Part shown: piece by piece, positions 7,882-11,260 of the stretch
Numbering within the stretch: the first letter of the stretch is position 1
How the letters are laid out: every line of letters begins with the position of its first letter
Source: Pseudomonadota bacterium
GTDB lineage: Bacteria > Pseudomonadota > Alphaproteobacteria > Reyranellales > Reyranellaceae
NCBI GenBank assembly: GCA_023416135.1
Contig: JAEZIF010000061.1
Span: 1 to 11,260 of the forward strand
Direction of reading: 5' to 3'
DNA: 11,260 nt
The notes under the pieces: model-generated
The model's database searches: none
Seen by the model: the letters and a program-made list of their open reading frames with translations, nothing else
What the model was told of the DNA's origin: nothing
Program-made: the position numbers and the translations under genes

Positions 7882-7928
7882 TCCGTCATCCCCGCCTCGC
7901 TTCGCTCGGCTCCGGTCGGGATGACGGA
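7882..7928. repeat. REP-like extragenic palindrome between binding protein and oxidoreductase
   Basis: TCCGTCATCCC (7882-7892) and GGGATGACGGA (7918-7928) form an 11-bp perfect inverted repeat. The 25-nt interior is GC-rich and itself partly self-complementary (GCC...GGC around CGCTTCGCTCG). It begins 3 bp after the binding-protein stop codon and ends about 20 bp before the oxidoreductase start. Its GTCATCCC...GAGCGAAGCGAG character resembles the dispersed extragenic palindromes found in many copies in alphaproteobacterial genomes. In the mRNA it would fold into a stable hairpin. That hairpin could protect the upstream binding-protein message and lower expression of the downstream enzyme. Copy number cannot be judged from one window. 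Confidence 0.65.
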
Positions 7929-7931
7929 GCG

Positions 7932-8918
7932 TCAGTCCAGCTTCACTCCGGCCGCGTCGACGACCTTCTGCCATTTCTCGATCTCGGCGCGGATGCGCTT
8001 GGCGAACTCTTGGGAAGTCTCGCCGCCGACCTGCGCCGTCTGTTCCTTCCAGATGGCCTGCAGCTTGGGCGACTGCAGCGCCTTCACGATCTCCTGGTAC
8101 ATGCGATCGACGATCGGCTGCGGCGTCCCCTTGATGGCCCACAGGCCGTACCAGGTCGACACGATCCAGTTGGGCACGCTGATCTCGGCCGCCGTCGGCA
8201 TGTCGGGAAACTCCGCCGTGCGCTTGGACGTCGCCACCGCGAGGCCCAGCAGCTTGCCGGCCTTGATCTGCTGGGCCGAGGTGCCCATGCCGTCGAACAT
8301 CATGTCGGCGTTGCCGGCCAGCAGGTCCTGCATCGCCGGTCCGGCGCCGCGATAGGGCACGTGGGTGATGTCGGTCTTGGTCTCGAGCTTGAACAGCTCG
8401 CCTGCCAGATGATGGGCCGTGCCGGCGCCGGCCGAGGCGTAGTTCACCTTGCCGGGATTCTTCTTCACGTACTCGATCAGCTCCGCCGCGGTCTTCACCG
8501 GCACACGGTTGGGATTGATCGAGATCACCTGCGGCACCAGGGCGATCATGGTGATCGGCTCGAAGTTCTTCTCGAGATCGTAGTCGAGAGTCTTGTAGAT
8601 CGAGGGCGCGATGGTGTGGTGCACGGCACCGACCAGGAAGGTCTGGCCGTCCGGCTTCATCTTGGCCGCCTGCGAGGCGCCGACCGTGCCGCCCGCGCCG
8701 CCCTTGTTGTCGATGATGATCTGGACGCCGAGCTGGTCGCCGACCTGCGCCGCCAGCGGCCGCGCGAACACGTCGGTGCCGCCGCCGGCCGGGAACGGGT
8801 TGATCCAGGTGATCGGGCCGGCGGGCCAGGCCTGTTGCGCGCGCGCAATCGCCGGCGCCGCCAGCGAAGCGGCCAGGCCCAATTGCAGCGCGCGGCGCCG
8901 CGAAGTCGTATACGTCAT
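7932..8918 (-). CDS. Bug/TctC-family tripartite tricarboxylate transporter substrate-binding protein
   Basis: A 328-residue periplasmic solute-binding protein. The N-terminus MTYTTSRRRALQLGLAAS has an Arg-rich, Tat-like n-region, a hydrophobic stretch and a likely signal-peptidase site at AIARA^QQ (~27). The mature part shows family hallmarks: WINPFPAGGGTDVFARPLA, IIIDNKGGAGGTVGA, ASAGAGTAHHLAGELF, HVPYRGAGPAMQDLLAG and a C-terminal GLWAIKGTPQPIVDRMYQEI. Bug proteins bind carboxylates, amino acids or related small organics; ligand class cannot be assigned by eye. The ATG at 8918 has a strong GGAGGAG ribosome binding site. An upstream frame extension to 9089 overlaps the regulator and is rejected. 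It is only 16 bp from the GntR stop, so the two are probably co-transcribed. No TctA or TctB membrane subunits lie in the window, so it is an orphan here, as is common for Bug proteins. Confidence 0.94.
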   Translation of the reverse strand: MTYTTSRRRALQLGLAASLAAPAIARAQQAWPAGPITWINPFPAGGGTDVFARPLAAQVGDQLGVQIIIDNKGGAGGTVGASQAAKMKPDGQTFLVGAVHHTIAPSIYKTLDYDLEKNFEPITMIALVPQVISINPNRVPVKTAAELIEYVKKNPGKVNYASAGAGTAHHLAGELFKLETKTDITHVPYRGAGPAMQDLLAGNADMMFDGMGTSAQQIKAGKLLGLAVATSKRTAEFPDMPTAAEISVPNWIVSTWYGLWAIKGTPQPIVDRMYQEIVKALQSPKLQAIWKEQTAQVGGETSQEFAKRIRAEIEKWQKVVDAAGVKLD

Positions 8919-8934
8919 GCTCAACTCCTCCCAA

Positions 8935-9606
8935 CTACTCTTTGTCTTGCCCCATGCTCTCCAGCACCGCTTGAAGCTTGGCGTGCAGATGCCGGACGAG
9001 CAGGTCACGTAGCGCAGCGCCATCACGCGCCGCAAGAGCGGCGAGCATCGACCGATGCTCCGCCACCGCCCGATCCCACTTGGCGCCATTCAGGTTGGAG
9101 CGGAAGCGCAACGCATGCAGGCGCGCATTGAGCGTGCGGTAAGTCTGGGCCAGCACCGGGTTGCCGGCGATGGCGTTGAAACGGTCATGGATGGCGCGGT
9201 TGACGCGGTAGTAGCCCGGCAGGTTGCGCCGCTTGTGGGCGCCTTCCAGGTCGCTCTGCAGCGCCCTGAGATCGTCGAGGTCGGCGTCGGTGACGCGGGC
9301 CGCGGCAAGCTCGCCGGCCAGGCCCTCGAGCGACGCCATGACCTCGAAAGCATGCCGCACATCCTCGCGCGACAAGGCCACGACCTGCACGCCGCGATTG
9401 GGCAGCTGCAGCAGCAGGCCTTCGGCCGCCAGCAGGCGAAACGCCTCGCGCAGCGGCGTACGCGAGACGCCGAGTTGTTCGCTGAGCTCACGCTCGTTCA
9501 GCCGCGCGCCCGGCGCCAGGACGCCCTCGATGATCAGCGCGCGCAACCGCTCCGCCGCCACTTGCGGCAGGGTCGAACGGGCGATCGCAATATTGAAGCC
9601 ATCCAT
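8935..9606 (-). CDS. GntR-family transcriptional regulator, FadR/FCD subfamily
   Basis: A 223-residue cytoplasmic repressor or activator. The N-terminal winged helix-turn-helix at ~13-76 includes LRALIIEGVLAPGARLNE, ELSEQLGVSRTPLREAFRLLAAEGL and the wing PNRGVQVV. The C-terminal all-helical FCD ligand domain keeps three candidate metal-binding histidines: His140 (RAIHDRF, followed by AGNP), His184 (AEHRSML) and His206 (LLVRHL). Asn136 sits where Asp or Asn is usual. FCD regulators respond to small organic acids. The start at 9606 gives a standard-length protein; its ribosome binding site is weak. It is first in the minus-strand run with the Bug protein and the flavin/Fe-S enzyme, and is divergent from the aminotransferase. 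It probably controls both sides through the palindrome at 9631-9648 and probably itself. Confidence 0.94.
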   Translation of the reverse strand: MDGFNIAIARSTLPQVAAERLRALIIEGVLAPGARLNERELSEQLGVSRTPLREAFRLLAAEGLLLQLPNRGVQVVALSREDVRHAFEVMASLEGLAGELAAARVTDADLDDLRALQSDLEGAHKRRNLPGYYRVNRAIHDRFNAIAGNPVLAQTYRTLNARLHALRFRSNLNGAKWDRAVAEHRSMLAALAARDGAALRDLLVRHLHAKLQAVLESMGQDKE

Positions 9607-9630
9607 TCCGAGCCTATAGACTCAGTTTGG

Positions 9631-9648
9631 CATGTTGTATACAAAATG
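9631..9648. promoter_or_regulatory. Candidate GntR/FCD operator in the divergent intergenic region
   Basis: CATGTTGTATACAAAATG is an 18-bp inverted repeat with a single mismatched pair (9634/9645) and a perfect 10-bp core TTGTATACAA at 9635-9644. The GT..AC spacing matches the consensus for GntR-family operators, especially FadR-like ones. It lies 24 bp upstream of the GntR start and 51 bp upstream of the aminotransferase start, the expected place for a shared autoregulatory operator. No confident -35/-10 pairs are seen. A weak TATAGG (minus strand, 9613-9618) and TTGGCA (plus strand, 9627-9632) flank or overlap it. Confidence 0.65.
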
Positions 9649-9699
9649 CAAGACCGCTCCAGAGGAGCCGTCGATTGGCCAACCAGCGGGAGCCCCACC

Positions 9700-10893
9700 A
9701 TGCGCCTGAACTCACACCCGAGCGGCCGACATTTCCTGCAGATCCCCGGTCCGACCAATGTTCCGGACCGCATCCTGCGGGCGATGGATCATCCGACGAT
9801 CGATCACCGCGGACCGGAATTCAACGCGCTGGCCAAGAAGGTGCTGCGCAGCGTCCGCCAGGTCTTCCAGACCAAGCAGCCGGTCATCGTCTATCCGGCA
9901 TCGGGCACCGGCGCGTGGGAGGCGGCGCTGGTCAATACGCTGTCGTCCGGCGACCTGGTGCTGATGTGGGAGACCGGCCACTTCGCTTCCCTGTGGAAGA
10001 AGATGGCCGACAAGCTCGGCATCAGGTCCGAGTTCATGGGAGGCGACTGGCGCAAGCCTGCCGATCCCACCGCCATCGAGAAGCGCCTGAAGGAGGACAA
10101 GGACCACGCCATCAAGGCGGTGTGCATCGTCCACAACGAGACCTCGACCGGCGTGGTGAGCGACATCAGTGCCGTCCGCCGCGCCATCGATGCGGCACGC
10201 CACCCTGCCCTGCTGCTGGTCGACACCATCTCCTCGCTGGGCTCGATCGACTATCGGCATGACGCCTGGGGCGTCGACGTCACGGTGGCCGGCTCGCAGA
10301 AGGGCCTGATGCTGCCGCCTGGTCTCTCCTTCAACGCCGTCAGCGAGAAGGCGGTCGCGGCGTCGAAGAGCTCGAAGATGCCCAAGGCTTTCTGGAACTG
10401 GGAAGAGATGCTGGCAACCAACGCCAACGGCTGGTTCCCCTATACGCCCGCGACCAACCTCCTATACGGCCTCAACGAAGCCTGCGACATGCTGCTGGAG
10501 GAAGGGCTAGACGCCGTGTTCGCGCGTCACACGCGGCACGCCGAAGCAACGCGCACGGCCGTCAGTGCCTGGGAGCTGGAAATCCTGTGCAGCGATCCCA
10601 ATGCCTACTCGGGCTCGCTGACGGCGATCGTGATGCCCGAGGGCCACGATGCCGACGCCTTCCGCAAGGTCGCGCTGGAGAACTTCAACCTGTCGCTCGG
10701 CCAGGGTCTCAGCAAGGTCGCGGGCAAGGTCTTCCGCATCGGCCATCTCGGCGACTTCAACGACCTCATGCTGATGGGCGCGCTGTCGGGCGTCGAGATG
10801 GCGCTGGGTCTCGCCAAGGTGCCGCACAAGACCGGCGGCGCGCAGGCTGCCCTAACCTATCTGCGCGACACCGCGCCGGGTGCACGGCAGTAG
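9700..10893 (+). CDS. Class V PLP-dependent aminotransferase, serine/alanine/aspartate-glyoxylate type
   Basis: A 397-residue fold-type I PLP enzyme of the alanine/serine-glyoxylate aminotransferase family. It shows an N-terminal IPGPTNVPDRILRAMDHPTIDHRGPEF, phosphate-binding PASGTGAWE (Ser68-Gly69-Thr70), VHNETSTGV, cofactor Asp175 in LLVDTISSLGS, Schiff-base Lys201 in AGSQKGLMLP, FPYTPATNLLYGL and substrate-carboxylate Arg346 in KVFRIGHLGD. The layout resembles methylotroph serine-glyoxylate aminotransferase and the aspartate-glyoxylate enzyme BhcA. The expected reaction is amino donor plus glyoxylate to glycine plus 2-oxoacid; the donor cannot be fixed by eye. The ATG at 9700 has GGGAG about 9 nt upstream. 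The open frame extends back to 9055, but that part is antisense to the regulator. It is divergent from the GntR gene with a shared operator. No serine-cycle or BhcBCD genes are in the window. Confidence 0.92.
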   Translation: MRLNSHPSGRHFLQIPGPTNVPDRILRAMDHPTIDHRGPEFNALAKKVLRSVRQVFQTKQPVIVYPASGTGAWEAALVNTLSSGDLVLMWETGHFASLWKKMADKLGIRSEFMGGDWRKPADPTAIEKRLKEDKDHAIKAVCIVHNETSTGVVSDISAVRRAIDAARHPALLLVDTISSLGSIDYRHDAWGVDVTVAGSQKGLMLPPGLSFNAVSEKAVAASKSSKMPKAFWNWEEMLATNANGWFPYTPATNLLYGLNEACDMLLEEGLDAVFARHTRHAEATRTAVSAWELEILCSDPNAYSGSLTAIVMPEGHDADAFRKVALENFNLSLGQGLSKVAGKVFRIGHLGDFNDLMLMGALSGVEMALGLAKVPHKTGGAQAALTYLRDTAPGARQ

Positions 10894-10902
10894 GCTTCCG
10901 GC

Positions 10903-11260
10903 TCAGGCCCAGAAATCCTGGATCTTCCGGGCCTCGATCTTCGCGCGCTCGAAGCCCGCGCTGATGGCCGGCTTGATCTGCCTGGGGTCGAGAAGGCTTA
11001 TCCCGGGCGGCGTTCCGGCGATGATGAGCATCCCCTTGGTGCCGGTGGCTTCGAGCGCCTTCATCTCGTCGTGGATGTTGTGCGGGATGCCGCTCAGCAG
11101 CGCCCCCTCGTAGCCGTTGGTGAGAGTGATCACCAGCGCACGCTTGGACCCGGCGACGAGGTCGGTGTGGGCCCACGTCCGCGCGATGCCGCCATCCATG
11201 CAAAAGCGCTGGCCGAGCAACGTGGGCCCCATTGCGCCGGGCAGCGAGGAGCTGGCCGCG
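10903..11260 (-). CDS. C-terminal part of a patatin-like phospholipase (runs off right edge)
   Basis: The minus-strand frame is open from the window edge to TGA at 10903-10905 (118 codons). Near its start it reads AASSSLPGAMGPTLLGQRFC followed directly by MDGGIART. This is the pattern of the patatin domain's second half: a small-residue/LPG segment, then a DGG carrying the Asp of the Ser-Asp catalytic dyad. After it come LVAGSKRALVITLT and a C-terminal tail with LLDPRQIKPAISAGFERAK. The GXSXG serine and oxyanion loop must lie upstream, outside the window. An internal ATG at 11232 is not the true start, because the homology continues upstream of it. It converges on the aminotransferase with only 9 bp between the stop codons and no visible terminator. 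Likely role is acyl-ester hydrolysis; substrate unknown. Confidence 0.75.
   Translation of the reverse strand, partial: AASSSLPGAMGPTLLGQRFCMDGGIARTWAHTDLVAGSKRALVITLTNGYEGALLSGIPHNIHDEMKALEATGTKGMLIIAGTPPGISLLDPRQIKPAISAGFERAKIEARKIQDFWA

Noticed and set aside
7861..8934. A continuous minus-strand frame extends the dehydrogenase N-terminally to 8934, giving an apparent 1331-residue protein
   Set aside because: The extension reads the binding-protein gene out of frame, is Arg/Gly/Ala-rich with no domain pattern, and the flavin domain begins naturally at 7860. It is a high-GC shadow, not a fusion.
8919..9089. In-frame upstream extension of the Bug protein
   Set aside because: It would overlap the GntR coding region and bury the signal peptide; the ATG at 8918 has a strong ribosome binding site and an exposed signal sequence.
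9656..9668. Small hairpin GCTCCAGAGGAGC in the aminotransferase leader
   Set aside because: A 5-bp stem with a 3-nt loop is too small to claim as an attenuator or riboswitch, and no accompanying structure or U-run is visible.
9055..9699. In-frame upstream extension of the aminotransferase to 9055
   Set aside because: It is antisense to the GntR gene, runs through the operator region, and the family N-terminus starts near the ATG at 9700 with a good ribosome binding site.

Overview
The window is GC-rich, tightly packed chromosomal DNA, most likely from an alphaproteobacterium of the Bradyrhizobium / Reyranella / Rhodospirillales type. This is inferred from gene content: a Bug/TctC solute-binding protein, a Cache-HDFNN hybrid histidine kinase with a stand-alone receiver, a class III old yellow enzyme, an NudC-type Nudix hydrolase and an FAD/Fe-S 2-hydroxyacid dehydrogenase fusion. 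No rRNA, tRNA, CRISPR array, insertion sequence or phage gene is visible. No stretch of 300 bases or more lacks a gene.

Layout, left to right. (1) 1-145, minus: the N-terminal 48 codons of an Ala/Pro-rich protein that continues off the left edge. (2) 190-3872, minus, read right to left: an old yellow enzyme-type ene-reductase, a single-domain response regulator and a membrane hybrid histidine kinase. The gaps are about 13 bp and either 7 or 73 bp, so one transcript is likely. (3) 3900-4829, minus: an NADH pyrophosphatase (NudC-like), 27 bp upstream of the ene-reductase. (4) 4886-4938: a strong imperfect hairpin directly after the next gene's stop codon, probably marking a transcript end. (5) 4939-9606, minus, read right to left: a GntR/FCD regulator, a periplasmic Bug/TctC binding protein and a 973-residue FAD plus Fe-S oxidoreductase (GlcD-GlpC fusion, YdiJ-like). 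A REP-like palindrome lies between the last two. (6) 9700-10893, plus: a class V aminotransferase of the serine/alanine-glyoxylate family, transcribed divergently from the regulator. (7) 10903-11260, minus: the C-terminal end of a patatin-like phospholipase, converging on the aminotransferase.

The most coherent unit is 4939-10893. The 93-bp divergent region between regulator and aminotransferase holds an 18-bp near-perfect palindrome with core TTGTATACAA. This fits the GT(N)AC-type operators of FadR/FCD GntR regulators, so one regulator probably controls both arms. A plausible reading is capture of an organic acid by the binding protein, oxidation of a 2-hydroxyacid to a 2-oxoacid by the flavin/Fe-S enzyme, and amination of a 2-oxoacid such as glyoxylate by the aminotransferase. 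The actual substrate cannot be read from the sequence. I found no clearly unprecedented system; the members are known families, and the interest lies in how they are combined and regulated.
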